A stretch of DNA of 64,000 bases from Telmatactis stephensoni (GCA_029948255.1 JALIZF010000932.1:1-64000); one strand, 5' to 3'; shown: positions 11,694-25,039, counted from the stretch's first letter. Notes: a model not told the origin generated them from the letters alone. Numbers and translations are program-made.

Positions 11694-12656
11694 TCGAGTT
11701 CGAAGTATATTTTAGAAAACTTGATTTCAGCCATCCGGCTTTGTTTACTGTCGCTATGGCAAAATCGAAGTAAAATAGACAAAAATATAAACTTTGACTT
11801 AAGTCCAATAACTAGTGTAAAAACCGTTTAGATTGGTCAAGAGTAAGTTGCTCAATTCGTGGAGTGAAAAAACTACATCGAGACACCTTAACAGTTTAGT
11901 TATTATTTATTATTCTAACAGATACACAGAAGACGTCAAAATGTGGTGAGAACACCAGTGACGTCACCTGACTTCGTCTCGTAGCGTAATTTTTGTCCTC
12001 ACAACATTTTGACCAGTCATTATTAGACGTCAACTATCTTTTTTGATTAACCAAAAATTGCGCGGGTTACGCTTCAATCTAAAAACTTATAAAGCTTGAT
12101 CTTTCATAAAACAAGCCATATTTATTTCTATAGATAATTAATCACACGATTTCGATTTGAATTTGGAATTTATTCTTAAGAATGTGTTTTTAAAAGATTA
12201 TCAAAATTACACGAGCCCGTAGTGCAAGGTGATTACCTTTTGATAATATAATATACTGACATGAAACAAATCTAGAAAATAAACGGTGTTTTTTAAAGAA
12301 AAACGAATAAATAATGTACGTCAGTATACGTCGGGCACGCAAATCATTTGAAAATTTTAAATGACATGCAACCATATCTTCAAAATTTTTGCCATTTTTT
12401 CAAACATACGTGTTCTTTAATGGCTGCAAAAATCCTGCCGAATGTTTAGAATAGCAGAACAAGGAAAAATGTGATCTTAACATGCTGCTTTTGAAGCTAT
12501 AAATTCTAATGTAATGTGCACTGTTTTGAGGCTTTTCTGCACTGCGTCACACTTCAACTGCACTGTTCTCGACCAATCAGAATCGAGTAATTCTTTCTCA
12601 TGCATACTGTTATTACCTTTCAACAATCTTTTCTTTACTTTCATTTTTCATCGCAG
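11694..12656. other. Region upstream of the copy B main exon (putative intron), no other gene
   Basis: Homologous to 38-1644 and 27616-28599. It holds the foldback repeat at 11930-12045 with a TGACGTCA site and an empty site for the 661-1334 element. It ends in a polypyrimidine-rich TTTTTCATCGCAG acceptor. Confidence 0.55.
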
Positions 12657-15600
12657 TTCAACGTGTGTACGTATCCCAAACCAGAGGAAGTGACAGCCAG
12701 TCGTGTGGTTCAGAATCCAATCCTTGTAAAACCATCGTTATGGGTGTATGGAGGGTACAATGACAACACGAAGGTCTTGTCTACGTTGATGGTACTGGAT
12801 CAGATACAACTCCATACACTTGTGAGTCATCTGCCTTGGAGTTGGCAAGAATTTATTCCAACAAGAGTATGGCTATTGTTGGTTTCCATGCAATACCACA
12901 CGTTAAATGCCAGGAAGGGTCTGATATAGCTTTTTATCCGTCCCTGCTCCATCAAAACAACACAAACGTGAAGTTAACTAACCTTCAATTTCAAAACACT
13001 TCTGTGTATGCTGAAGACGTGAACCTTTCTATCAATAAGTGTACATTTATTGATGCATTTCAAGCTGTAAGTCTATTCCAAAAGACAAAAGCCATTACCT
13101 TTTCGTTTAATAACTCTCTATGCGTGAATGTAAGTTCCTGTATAGCAATGAGTATAACTCAAAGAGTAACACCATTAAACAGTTTATCCATCTCTGTGTC
13201 AAACAGTGAACTCAAATATTCTTGGGGAACCCTGTACGCACCATCCGGGATCGGTGTCGCGTCAATAGGTGAATACGATCCAGGGTCAATATCATGTCAT
13301 ATTACCCTCAAAAATGTCAACTTCACACGTAACATCCTTGGGCCGAATGGTTTGATAGGGATTTTCTTAAAGAAAGGATTTACATCGTTGCACCTTGAGA
13401 ATGTTGTGTTCTTAGAAAGCAAAACTCCGGTTCCAGTGGCTACCATGATCTATGTCAACAGTTACAAACATGATATGATTCTTAACAACACAAAGTTTCT
13501 TCAGAATTACCAGAGTTGGTGTGGAGCTATACAAGTAGAAACTAAACACAAAGGCAGTCTGTACATTGTAAACAGTCTTTTTGAAAAGTTCCAGACTAAA
13601 TCTAAAAACCTTAGTAACATGCCAATGGTGTTATTTTGGAGTTGTGAACATGACTGCAGTGAGGTGTACATAGAACATGCTATTTTTAGAGACAACTTTC
13701 TGAATGGTCCATATTGCATCTTAATAGACATTGAACAAATTGCAACGGTAACAATTTTAGATGTGATACTGAAGAACAACTCACTCGTAACCCCGCACGT
13801 CGGAAACGCATTCTGGTTGCAAACTTCTATATTGCGACAGTTAACAATTAAAAACACTGAGTTTGATTCCGTGAACGTTACAAATGCTTATGGTGGTGGG
13901 TGTCTGCTGGTGGTGGCAATGCAAATTTTAAATGCCCTTCTTCATAATGTCACATTTAAACACTGCTACAGTCAGAGTAATGTTTTTAGTGCTGCTCTGA
14001 CTATTACGTCATGGAAACAAGCATTCGAACATAGCAATATAACAATTGAGTCTTGTGTGTTTTTGGACAACAAGGCTCCAAGAGGAGAAGTGGGAGCTAT
14101 TTTCATCAAAATCGAGTCCAAAGATTCTGTCAAAGAACCTGGGTGTATTAAACCGGGGCAGAAAAGCCCGTTTCCCAGGGAAGTGTGGAATTACAGTACT
14201 TTCGTGACAATAAAGAACACAGTATTTGCCAATAACATTGCTCTGGCAGGAGGGGCATTGACCTTATCGAATGGAAGCTATACTTTACAAAATTGTTCCT
14301 TCATCGACAATTTTGCAAAAATCCGAGGAGGACATATCTACATCCCTGGAACAGATTCCACCAGTCTGAAAATACTCGACTCGTTATTTCAGCAGAAGCA
14401 TTCTTCAATGAAGATACAGCTCCCAAAAAAAAATACGACTTTTGACATTATATCGTTTATCGATTTCCAAAGTGGAGGTCCATTAATAATATTGAATTCA
14501 GCATTGGAATTCGAGGCACCTTCAGGGAAGTCAAAAAGCTTAGTAACCGTATCTAAGGCTAATTATGTTAATTTTGGTAAAAATAACCAAACAATTCTGA
14601 CTTGTCCAGCTGGTAGCGAATTAGATGTTCACCATTTAGAAGTCCAAATCGGGAAAAGAATAGTATCATTATTTGACTGCATTATTGCATTAAATGTCAT
14701 GCAGCTTTCTTGTAAACCGTGTGGGATTGGGTCCTACAGTATACAACATGGCCAGAGCCTTGGAGCAAATATGGACAGCGGTTTCAAGTGCTTGCCATGC
14801 CCATTTGGAGCTGATTGTTTAGGTAAAATATCAGCAAGACAAAACTTTTGGGGATACAAAGTTCAAGACAATCCACCAGCACTTAAATTTATTCTTTGTC
14901 CATTGGGATACTGCAAACAGCCCGACAAACACGACTTTGTTGATTACAATAGTTGTCAAGGCAACAGAGCTGGACCACTCTGCGGTGAGTGTCAAGAAAA
15001 TTACTCTGAAACTCTCCTTTCGACATCGTGCCTTCCTCGAGACGAATGCCAAGACATGTGGTTTTGGGGCGTGGTCGTTGTCATGGTGATGTTGATTGCT
15101 TTGTTCTTCATCTATAAGCCAAAGCTTGAGTGCATGCTCAAGAGTCGCATCCTGTGGTTCGGAAGCAACACAAGACACGACAATGAACAAGACCACTCCG
15201 AGGACAAACATAGTAGTGGCTATTTAAAAATAGTTTCCTACTTTTATCAAGTGGTTAATATTCTTTTAATTACCGCTTCGTACGACAGCATTGTTGAGAA
15301 GTATCTCATGCAACCTGTGATGGGACTTTTTAACTTTGAAATGCGCATCTCCTTACGTGGTTTCCAATGTCCTTTCGTTGGGCTTACTGTGGTAACTAAG
15401 CAACTGTTCCATGCATGTCCAGTATTTGGTGCTCTCTTGACAATTGCTCTCTTCTACAGCTGTCATTATCTACTAAACAAGTGTAGATCAAAATCCCCTC
15501 CATCACTTGGACCTTATCTTGGTGCTGTCTTGGAGACGCTGTTGCTAGGATACGCCGTGCTTGCCAACACAGCTCTCAAACTCTTGCGTTGTACGTCACT

Positions 15601-16408
15601 TGGTGAAGAGAAGCGGTTGTTCATTGCTGGTAACGTGTTGTGTTACCAATGGTGGCAGTATGTGCTGATGGTGTTTGTGGTGGTATCAGTTGTTCCTTTC
15701 ATCGTTACCTTAGCGCTGGGATCCAAATGGCTTTATAAAGGTTCAATTTCTATCAAGGAATTCTTCGTTGCTTGTGCTCTTCCCTTACCCTATCTGATGT
15801 ACAAATTCATGTGCTTTTTGTGTGGACGTAAAGAACAAAGACCAGATCCTTCTGAGTGGAAATCGTCAGTCACTGCCGTCCTGTACGGTCCGTTTCGTGA
15901 ACCGCAAGACAATACTACTGGCGCTATCTACTGGGAAAGTATTCTGATATTCAGACGTCTGGTTCTCATCATAATTTTCACTTTTGTCACTGATCCACTT
16001 TCAAAGGAATGTTTACTAACTATTTCCTGTGTCTTTATCCTGGTCCATCACGTCATCGTGCGTCCATTCCGTAGCCAAGCAAGCAACATTGCTGAGATGG
16101 TTTCTTTGAGTGCCTTAGTTGTCATAGCAACAATAAATACCTTCAACGCTAGTTTTCTCTCCACTGGTCAAGTTCCACAAGGTCCACTCAAGTCAACTGT
16201 AGACCTTTTAAACTGGATTCAAGTCATAATTTTATCCATGCTTCCAGTACTTTGTAGCATTGTTGTAGCCGTGGTCATGGTTTCTCAGCTTGTTCAACTT
16301 GTTGCCAAAGCCTGGAGGTTCGTCACGCGTTCTTGTTTCAAGTCACGCGGTGAGATCAGACATTTACTAGACACCAGTTCTTTGGAAAACTCAGCTCCCA
16401 ACACGTGA
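12657..16408 (+). pseudogene. Beta-helix / Cys-rich / multi-pass membrane protein, copy B (disrupted)
   Basis: Full-length homologue of copy A. A six-base insertion (TGACAA) after GGGTACAA puts an in-frame TGA at 12761-12763, about 35 codons into the exon, and the normal stop has changed from TGA to TCA, adding Ser-Ala-Pro-Asn-Thr before the next stop. Translation could restart at the ATG at 12863 or a similar Met but would lack the signal peptide. Downstream the frame is open for nearly 1,200 codons with all Cys-rich and membrane segments kept, so inactivation is recent or the stop is bypassed by splicing. The beta-helix half differs most from A and C; the Cys-rich and membrane halves are almost identical. 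Confidence 0.8.
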
Positions 16409-16833
16409 ACATAGCTGTTGTGGCAGCAGAACTGTAGTTGAAGATCACTGATTGAAGATCAGTAGTTGAAGAGCACTGATTTCAGCTTATATGGAGATTG
16501 CTCAGAAGTATGAGAAGTACTTGAACAAGACTATTACTTATATTTATATCTTTATCTGAATGTCGGGTCGGCATTTTCCCCAGGGAGGTACTCCTGTAGA
16601 AAAACATCGAAGATGCTTTCGTACCTTTCCAAATGTATTCATTAATGATACAACCAGCATCCCTGGGATCGGCACTCGGGTTCTCCACCAAATCATGTCA
16701 GACTGACTAACAGTGTTTGTAGAGCATGGCATCTTTATTAGCTAGACGTTCTATCGAATTTGTTTTTTCCCGAAGGAGGTACGCTTGTATAGATCTCGCA
16801 TTTTCCCAAATGTATCCTTAATTGTATCGGTAC
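16409..16833. other. Conserved 3' flank of copy B
   Basis: Near-identical to 5382-5821. No gene. It ends at the target duplication of the next element. Confidence 0.55.
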
Positions 16834-16841
16834 ATGACAGT

Positions 16842-18904
16842 AATATAAAAATTAGGTACTACCTAATAGCGGAGCTCCCATTTAAATATACTAATAATTT
16901 TAAATACTTTGTTTTTGAGGTTTTTGATTCAAATGAATTGGGCTTCCTGTGGTAACAGGCAAACAAGGATTGCATTTTGTTGAAAAAGTAATTTTAAATA
17001 TTTTTAAATACTTTGTTTTTGAGGTTTTTGATTCAAATGAATTGGGCTTCCTGTGGTAACAGGCAAACAAGGATTGCATTTTGTTGGAAAAGTTGAAATA
17101 AAGATTATAGATCAAGCTTCATAGCATTTGCTTTAGTGTTTGAAAACTCTTGCCCTTCGGTCTCCTGAGAATTATAAGGCTTACAAGCTCAGTCACCTTT
17201 ATTACAGTGATATTTATTCAGATTCAGTCAGATTTTATAATTGACTTTGTAGTAATGGTTCATAATTCTCAGAAATAGAATGCAAAAATTCCTCCAATTG
17301 ATTTGCTTCACATAAATACTAAACCATTTCAACATCCTTCAATTAAACTGGACATTATATTTAAGATTTTTCTGTCTTGACAGTATTGTGGCGTCTTGTT
17401 TTTGTATTATGTAAAATAGAATGACACAGATAAATAGTTGTCTTTACACAAAACAAGAATTCTCTCTTCCAGGTTACACTAATCATGACTTTAGATGACA
17501 TTGTAAAACAACTCAAAACAACTACTACCTAAAAGCAGAGCTTCAATTTCAATTTTGATATTTTTTATGTTCTTGATTCAAATGAATTGGGCTTCCTGTG
17601 GTAATTGAATAAGTTGAAATGAAGATTATTTTAAAAGCATTTTTAAAATAAGTTTTGGATTTGGTTTGTATATTGTATGGGCTTGTAAGCCTAGTGACCT
17701 TTATTACAGTAAATTTTAATATTCAGATTCACTGTCAGATTTTATAATTGATTTTGTAGTGGTTCATAATTTTCAGAAATAGAAAGCAAAATCTCCAAAA
17801 CCTTTTTTTTACATTGATACAAGTAATTAAACCTTTTCAACATCCTGAATATTATAGAACAACATATCTTGATTTGTCTGTCTTCACTATATTTGTGACA
17901 TCTTGTTTTATGCAAAATTCGTTCTTTTTTTCCTGTCAATTTTTTCATTAAATTCCAGACCCAAACTTGAGCTGCATTTACACATTAGTGGGGTTGAAAT
18001 AAGTTCAAAATCAATTTTTTTACTAATTTTATTATTATTTATAGAACTAGTGCAAAAAGTTCACCGTAAAACAAAATGTCGTTGTACATGTCATGCACTT
18101 GAGTGTTTTTTAAACTTGGCCACAGTTCAACGTGAATAAAAGTTTTTTTAAGTCATCAATCCCAAATAAAAGATAAAATATCAAATATAGGTACAAGAGA
18201 CTTTTTGACATCATTTTCTGGCCAGGTTCTTTACCTTGAAATAAGTGCTTTCCTTGTTGTCTTTAGAAGCATAGTCCTTGTTTCACGCTCAATGCAGACG
18301 ATTCTTGACTTCCAACTTTGGCTAGATTTTTAAGCAGCTTTACTGAAGGCATCTTCACGAAACGAAGAATACACGATCCTCAATGACTCATTCATTATAG
18401 GAGAAGATTTTTAAAGCTACGAATCCAACTAAAAAGTCGTCCAACTTCGAAAATATTCTCTGTGTCCTTCGTCTTTCGAGCAGCTTTTGAAACGACACCG
18501 GGCCCGAAAAAAAATTCCAACATACGGTTTTTTTCGCTTTAACCTGTCAAGATTGGCACAGATTAATGATCATGAAAATCGCTAAATTTTTACGAGGTTT
18601 CGAGAATAATATTTTTAAGTTTTGCAAGTTAAAACTGCAAGGAAACTTGTAAATTTTCAGTTTTCAAAGTGTCAGCGCGCGTCAAGTTGGCGCCAAAAAT
18701 CAATCAGCCAATCAGCATCGCGATGTACACGGACGGACGGACGGACGGACGGACGGACGGACGGACGGACGGACGGACGGACGGACGGACGGACGGGAAG
18801 TGACGTATACTCAAGCCATGAAAAATCAACTCGATGGGTTACCATTTTTTCTTAGGTATGGTGCTCCGCTCGCGCGGGCCTTCGGCCCGCGCGGGAGCTC
18901 CGCT
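16842..18904. mobile_element. 2.06-kb DNA element with 8-bp target duplication ATGACAGT
   Basis: ATGACAGT borders both ends (16834-16841 and 18905-18912). Inverted AGCGGAGCTCCC sequences lie at 16870 and at the right end; the left one is about 28 bp inside the border, so the left terminus may carry filler. Internally there is a 110-bp tandem duplication (16895-17095), an (ACGG)n microsatellite and a GC-rich hairpin CGCGGGCCTTCGGCCCGCG near 18875. No transposase is seen, so it is non-autonomous. The 8-bp duplication fits hAT or P-type elements. Confidence 0.7.
18729..18796 (+). repeat. (ACGG)n microsatellite
   Basis: About 17 uninterrupted copies of ACGG inside the element at 16842-18904. Confidence 0.95.
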
Positions 18905-19130
18905 ATGACAGTATGGCACGCTCACTAACCGTACCGTGTTGGTATAGTATGGGATTTTTATTAGACTTTCCAGCACTTATTTTACAGTTTGTAGTCATGA
19001 TGTCGAGATAAATCTATAAGCTAGAAAGTACTCATATTTGTAGTGAAAATTAGTACAAGCAACTGAATAACGACTAAATAAAACCGGTTAAGACTAAAAG
19101 ACATTCTAGGATATTCTAGGATATTTATAG

Positions 19131-19590
19131 GAGCAAGGATGGCACAGTTGGTTAGTGCGCGGCCTTCGGTGAGAGAGGTCCTGAGTTCGATCCCCAGTGA
19201 CTTCCCATCCTTGTTTCGACTTCTTTCCTTTCCGTGTAGCTTTAAATAGCTTTAAATACCCTTAAAACGGAGCACTGTTGGAGAGAGGGGGTAGAGGGCG
19301 CACCTTCAAACGCTTGATACATGAGCCTTTAGCTCGGTAGACTGCGAGCAGTCCCCCTTTTCCCTCCAGAATCAGTAAAAACGAGCGCTTCGAAAATACC
19401 TGGACGAGTTTTCGCTCGGCCGAGTTTTCGATAAACTCGGCCGAGTTTTCGATAAACTCGCTCGGCCGAGTTTTCGATAAACTCGTATTATCGGAATCTG
19501 GAGGGAAAAGGGGGACTGCTCGCAGTCTATTAGCTCGGGAGACTGGGCGCCACTCCCCGCGGACTCGATGGATAAGAAATTACCTTGACC
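19131..19590 (+). mobile_element. tRNA-derived SINE-like element, copy 2, split by a MITE
   Basis: Same A box (TGGCACAGTTGG) and a B box (GAGTTCGATCCC) as the copy at 6055, but interrupted at 19338-19529. Removing that insertion and one copy of its target duplication restores the arrangement of the first copy. Confidence 0.7.
19338..19529. mobile_element. 192-bp MULE-like MITE with 9-bp target duplication
   Basis: The inverted ends are perfect over about 32 bp, starting TAGACTGCGAGCAGTCCCCC. The 9-bp duplication TTAGCTCGG is at 19329-19337 and 19530-19538; the other SINE copy, near 6250, has the single uninterrupted site. The core holds repeated GAGTTTTCGATAAACTCG palindromes. A 9-bp duplication is typical of Mutator-like elements. 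Confidence 0.85.
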
Positions 19591-19816
19591 TTTAGGATGA
19601 CCTTGATGCGCTTGAAATGCCTCCATTTTTATTCTAGCTTATACCAACGTACGAAGGTTTCCACTTGCCAACTTAGATACCATCCAAATAAAGTCTTCAA
19701 AGTAGGAGAGCACATTTCAGTCTTTGCCGGCTGAAAATATTATCATTCTGTCGTAAAAGAAATGACGGTGAGGTACTACTAGTACTTGTAAAAAGTCAGA
19801 GAAAGCTAGGGATGAT

Positions 19817-19965
19817 CGTCGTATTTTTTAGCGGTTGAAGTCGCCAATTTGCATGGTATTTTTTAGGGGTCGTCAGAGAAAATCCAAGGTTTTTCAGAAA
19901 TTAAAGATGGTATTTTTTAGGGGTACAAAATTTTGGCATTTGGGTATTTTTTTACGGTACGTTTT
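19817..19965 (+). repeat. Degenerate tandem repeat GGTATTTTTTAGGGG, unit II copy
   Basis: Counterpart of 6547-6690 with minor substitutions. Confidence 0.55.
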
Positions 19966-21414
19966 GGAGGTTTCCGACGATCATCCTTACCGTTTTGACC
20001 CGAACAGTCTAGAAGTTGTTGCTGCCCTGGTAATTGCTGCCTCCATTGCGATCATTTCTCTCTCGTAACAAAATCTCTAAAACATGCATGGCCAGTAAAA
20101 ATGGCGGCGTGTATCGCAAGCATGAAGTAAAGATGAAACTGAAACAATTATAGAAAGATTGGAATTGTAAAACGCTCTAGGCAAGTACACTAATCAGTAT
20201 AATTAAGATATGGTTATATTTGACCGTTAGTACAGCATTTAGCAAAAGCTGCTAAGTTTTGTGTTACGCCACTGACAATAAAACTGTAGCACGTCATATT
20301 TGAGGATGTTTCAGAGATGAAGGAGTTATATTTGATTTTGATTTTGATCTTTTTTATTATTTGTTTTGTTTTTGTTTTATTAGAGTTTTACTGAGCTTAT
20401 TTGTCACAAATCGCCTTACGGTAATAAGGATTTCGTCAAGTTACGCACACTAGAAGTCAAAGTGGACGTTAACGTTGTCACAGCAAAATGGGATGTGTAT
20501 GAGCGCGTAACTCGAGCTCTGTAACTCGGAACTCGTACTCGAAGAAAACCCGACCTCGATCTATATACCTCGAGTACCAGCCGTTGATCTTTCTCTCACC
20601 CCTATGGCCCTTTACTCGCCCAGCGGGTTAATTGAACTATTCCGGTCAACGGATGGGTAGAATAGTATATACAGCCAATCTCATTGACGTTGTCCAGAAA
20701 ATAGGGCATTTAGACTATTCCAGATACACGTGTCTCATTAAATATTCATCATTCTAGTGCATTCACAAAGAGTCGGCATCGATTTTCGTTTTCATTAGCC
20801 CTGGAAAGCTGTGAATTCCCCGTGAACAAACTATATTTCAAGCTAGAAACGAATATTTAATGAGGCACGTGATAATTGGTATAGACTAACTATCTTTTTG
20901 ATCTGGACAACATTAATGAGATTGGATGTATTTAGGGATTTACAATATATTGCTATACTGTTTGCTTTTGTTTGCTCTCAAAGAGCTCTTAAAGAAATAT
21001 TTCAGCAGACTGCTTTCCTTTGCCTTCACTGACCCTTTGCATAATACTGCTAATTATATGTAGATGTACCTCTTGCCTCACTTTGGCGCAGCTAAACAAT
21101 GACATGGTTAGGTGATTCTTTTGTTTTACTGAGCCAAAGTGAGGCGAAGGGTGTATCTGCATATTATTAGTAGCTTTATGCAAAGGGTTTATAACTTCAG
21201 TTTTAGTTTTCGTTCAAGCGAAAGTCACCAGTCAGTCAGTCAGTTTTGGGGATTCGTTTCATCGCCAACGCTTGTTTTGTGCGATATTTTGTGGAAGACG
21301 CGGAATATTTAGATATTTCACTTTCTTTAAGAACCTACAACTTCCCGGTCCTCATAACAGCCAAAGAGCTTGTAATTAATGTAGCAGTTTATATATCAGT
21401 GTGAGGAAATCAAA
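19966..21414. other. Inter-gene spacer, no gene seen
   Basis: Homologous to 6691-8141, including the palindromic MITE at 21032-21188. Both strands lack a convincing frame. Confidence 0.5.
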
Positions 21415-21511
21415 ATGTATGTTTACTACAAGTGGACTATGATAATGCTTGGATTGTGGACTCAAGCACCGACAGGCTCGACTGCTTCAAAACAACCACA
21501 AAACGATGAAG
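21415..21511 (+). CDS. Signal-peptide first exon, candidate exon 1a of copy C
   Basis: 97 bp encoding MYVYYKWTMIMLGLWTQAPT and a polar tail, then donor GAAG|GTAAAAG in phase 1. Copy C's main exon starts with AT (28600-28601), so the split codon becomes GAT (Asp) and the frame continues into QRVYVSQS. The intron would be 7.1 kb and include the 22788-27615 element. Confidence 0.65.
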
Positions 21512-22323
21512 GTAAAAGAATCGCTTACAAATCGTTGTTTTTCGAAAAAGACTGAAGAAAATCGTATTCAGTTCCCAGCACAGTTGACACACAATCTACA
21601 AAGCAAGTGCTGAATGAAACATCTTTTTGAATAGGAAGTTTCATCTTTGTACTTAAATTTTGTCGTTCCAATTCACTTTATTCTAGATACGTAGAATAAG
21701 TCAAAATGTGACTATCTCCTAGTATTAGTGAAAACTACTTTTAAGAGTAAAGTTATCGAAGTATCGAACGGTGGTGAGAACACCAGTCACGTCACCTGAC
21801 TTCGTCTCGTAGCGTAATTTTTGTCCTCACAACATTTTGACCAGTCATTATTCGACGTCAACTATCACAATACCTTTTTTAATTAAACAAAAATCGTATT
21901 CGAAAAAACCCGACCTCGATCGGTATACCTCCAGTTCCAACCGTTAATCTTTCTCTCGCCCTTATTGCCGTTCACTCGCGCATCGGGTGAATTGAACTAT
22001 TCCGGTCAACGGATGGGTAGAAAAGTCTAAACGTCAATTTTTACTGATCTGCACAACGTTAATGAGATTGGATGTATTTAGGGACTTACAATGTATTACT
22101 ATTCCGTCTTCCAAGAAATATCGCACAAAATAAGCGTCGGCGATGAAACGAATCTCAAAAATCATGTCTGGTGACTTTCGCTTGGACGAAAACCAAAACT
22201 GAAGTTATAGACCCTTTGAATAAAGCCATTTGAATATTTCACATTCTTTAAGAGCCTACAAATTTCTAATAACAGCCAAAAAGCTTGCAATTAATGTAGC
22301 AGTTTACCAGTGCGGAAATCAAA

Positions 22324-22420
22324 ATGTATGTTTACTACAAGTGGACTATGATAATGCTTGCATTGTGGACTCAAACACCGACAGGCTCGACAACTTCAAA
22401 ACAACCAAAAAACGATGAAG
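22324..22420 (+). CDS. Signal-peptide first exon, candidate exon 1b of copy C (GC donor)
   Basis: A second intact 97-bp homologue (MYVYYKWTMIMLALWTQTPT) with identical phase, but its donor is GAAG|GCAAAAG. GC-AG introns are a known minor class, so this may be a weak alternative first exon or a decaying duplicate. Confidence 0.5.
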
Positions 22421-24050
22421 GCAAAAGAAACGCTTTCTATTGAAGGTTTTCGAAAAACAAGTATTGCTTTGAGAGAAAATTGTATTCAGTTCCCAGCACA
22501 GTTGACCCGCCCACAATCTACCAAGCAAGTAGATGAAATATCCTTTTGAATAGAAAGTTTTATCTTCGTACTTAGTTTTTGTCGTGAGTCCAAGTCACTG
22601 TATATTTATTTATACAGTTATTTATTTATTTATAGTTCAGTAGTATTATTATTTCATTATATTGTTCTTTATGTTATACACCCCCCCCCCCCCCACAAGC
22701 TGTATAGCTTTAAAAACTAAGCGTGTTTAAGGTGGCTCGATATATTTTTTGTTATTGACAATGCTTCCGTTTTTCACTTCACGAAAGAACAAGGGACTAC
22801 ATGGGCAATAAACTACACACTAAGGCAAAGAAATTAAGGTACTTTTTGAATAAATTACAAACAATTCAATAAATGAAATTTATTGATTAGCTTATTAAGT
22901 GATACGTTTACCCTAGTTTTCACGAGACTCTCACGATGGTCAAAATGCTTTGATTTTCTCCATCTTGATTCACAAATTTTTGTAGAACTGCCTGATTGTA
23001 ACGAAACTTGTCATCAAGGTAGTTTGAGCAAATCCACATTTAACAAACTTGATGGCTCACTTGCGACTGTCATGGTGACGTCATAAATGACGTACAAATT
23101 TGGCGCCAAAATTAAGAATTTTGAAATTGATTTTACTAATCATCCAAAATTGTTCTTTGGTCAAAATGATGCATTCCAGTGAAAACCCCATGTAAATCCG
23201 ATAAATGGTTCAAAAGTTATGACTGATTAAAGAAATTTGAATTTCCCGCCAAAATTGATAGAGATTACCATATATGGTCAAGACAACACCATATATGGTC
23301 AAAATTTAGGTTATTTCTAACTCTAAAAATATAATCAAAGCCAGATGGAAACAAAGTAAATAATGCATTAAAACAATTAAATTTGTAGTTTTTTTGACTT
23401 GAGAACTTTGGTGTCACGTGGAGTATTACATCATTTCCTTATACATATGATGTAATATATATAAGGAAATGAAGTATTACTCCACGTGACACAAAAGTTC
23501 CCAAGTCAAAAAAACTACAAATTTGTTTTAATGCATTATTCACTTTGTTTCAAACTGACTCAAACTGACTGATTAAATTGTCAGAGTTAGAAATACCCTA
23601 AATTTTTGGCCATATATGGTGAATTCCATACATTTTTGCTTATTTGGCGGGAAATTTGAAATATTTAAAAAGGAATATTTTTTGAACCAATTATCGGATT
23701 TACATGGGGTTTTCACTGAAATGCATCATTTTGACCAAAGAACATTTTTGGATAGTTAGTAAAATCAATTTCAAAAAAAGTTTGGCGCCAAATTTCTACG
23801 TCATTTATGACGTCAACATGATAGTCCCAAGTGAGCCATAGAGTTTGTTAAATGTGGACTACCTTATTCTCCTTCAGTATTTTCGCAAGACTTAAATTTC
23901 GCGAAAATTTTCTCGGCACATTTCGCGAGTCTTTAATTTATATGTATATGGATTGATCCGCGGTAATGGAACTGGAAATATTGAAAGATCATCACGGATA
24001 TGTAAGCAATTTAGGCAATTGCTTTAGAAAAGCCCGAAAAAAAAATTCGG

Positions 24051-24122
24051 GGCTTCAACGGGATTCGAACCCATGACCTTTGCGATACCGGTGCAATGCT
24101 CTGCCAACTGAGCTATGAAGCC
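24051..24122 (-). tRNA. tRNA-like gene, anticodon position GGT (Thr-like), array copy 1
   Basis: It folds as a full 72-nt cloverleaf: 7-bp acceptor (GGCTTCA/TGAAGCC), D arm GCTC/GAGC, T arm ATGGG/CCCGT with TTCGAAT loop. Anticodon loop CCGGTAT has C where nearly all tRNAs have U33, and the base pair below it is A-C. A T-run inside a CCGAA/TTCGG hairpin follows as a pol III terminator. Probably a tRNA-derived repeat; whether it is charged is unknown. Confidence 0.65.
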
Positions 24123-24294
24123 ACATATGTTGGGAGCAGGCCATTTTGTTGGGTTCATAGTATACCACATAGGAATGTAAATGTATATGTATATGGATTG
24201 ATCCGCGGTAATGGAACTGGAAATATTGAAAGATCATCACGGATATGTAAGCAATTTAGGCAATTGCTTTAGAAAAGCCCGAAAAAAAATTCGG

Positions 24295-24366
24295 GGCTTC
24301 AACGGGATTCGAACCCATGACCTTTGCGATACCGGTGCAATGCTCTGCCAACTGAGCTATGAAGCC
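24295..24366 (-). tRNA. tRNA-like gene, array copy 2
   Basis: Sequence identical to copy 1 over the cloverleaf, including the C33 and A31-C39 oddities. Confidence 0.65.
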
Positions 24367-24540
24367 ACATATGTTGGGAGCAGGCCATTTTGTTGGGTTC
24401 ATAGTATACCACATAAGAATGTAAATGTATATGTATATGGATTGATCCGCGGTAATGGAACTGGAAATATTGAAAGATCATCACGGATATGTAAGCAATT
24501 TAGGCAATTGCTTTAGAAAAGCCCGAAAAAAAAAATTCGG

Positions 24541-24612
24541 GGCTTCAACGGGATTCGAACCCATGACCTTTGCGATACCGGTGCAATGCTCTGCCAACTG
24601 AGCTATGAAGCC
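24541..24612 (-). tRNA. tRNA-like gene, array copy 3
   Basis: Identical cloverleaf to copy 1; the unit starts 246 bp after the previous one. Confidence 0.65.
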
Positions 24613-24786
24613 ACATATGTTGGGAGCAGGCCATTTTGTTGGGTTCATAGTATACCACATAGGAATGTAAATGTATATGTATATGGATTGATCCGCGGTA
24701 ATGGAACTGGAAATATTGAAAGATCATCACGGATATGTAAGCAATTTAGGCAATTGCTTTAGAAAAGCCCGAAAAAAAAAATTCGG

Positions 24787-24858
24787 GGCTTCAACGGGAT
24801 TCGAACCCATGACCTTTGCGATACCGGTGCAATGCTCTGCCAACTGAGCTATGAAGCC
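24787..24858 (-). tRNA. tRNA-like gene, array copy 4
   Basis: Identical cloverleaf to copy 1; the unit starts 246 bp after the previous one. Confidence 0.65.
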
Positions 24859-25039
24859 ACATATGTTGGGAGCAGGCCATTTTGTTGGGTTCATAGTATA
24901 CCACATAGGAATGTAAATGTATATGTATATGGATTGATCCGCGGTAATGGAACTGGAAATATTGAAAGATCATCACGGATATGTAAGCAATTTAGGCAAT
25001 TGCTTTAGAAAAGCCCGAAAAAAAAAATAAAAAATTCGG

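Noticed and set aside
18729..18796. DGRTDGRTDGRT-type frame over the (ACGG)n tract
   Set aside because: Microsatellite translation without further support.
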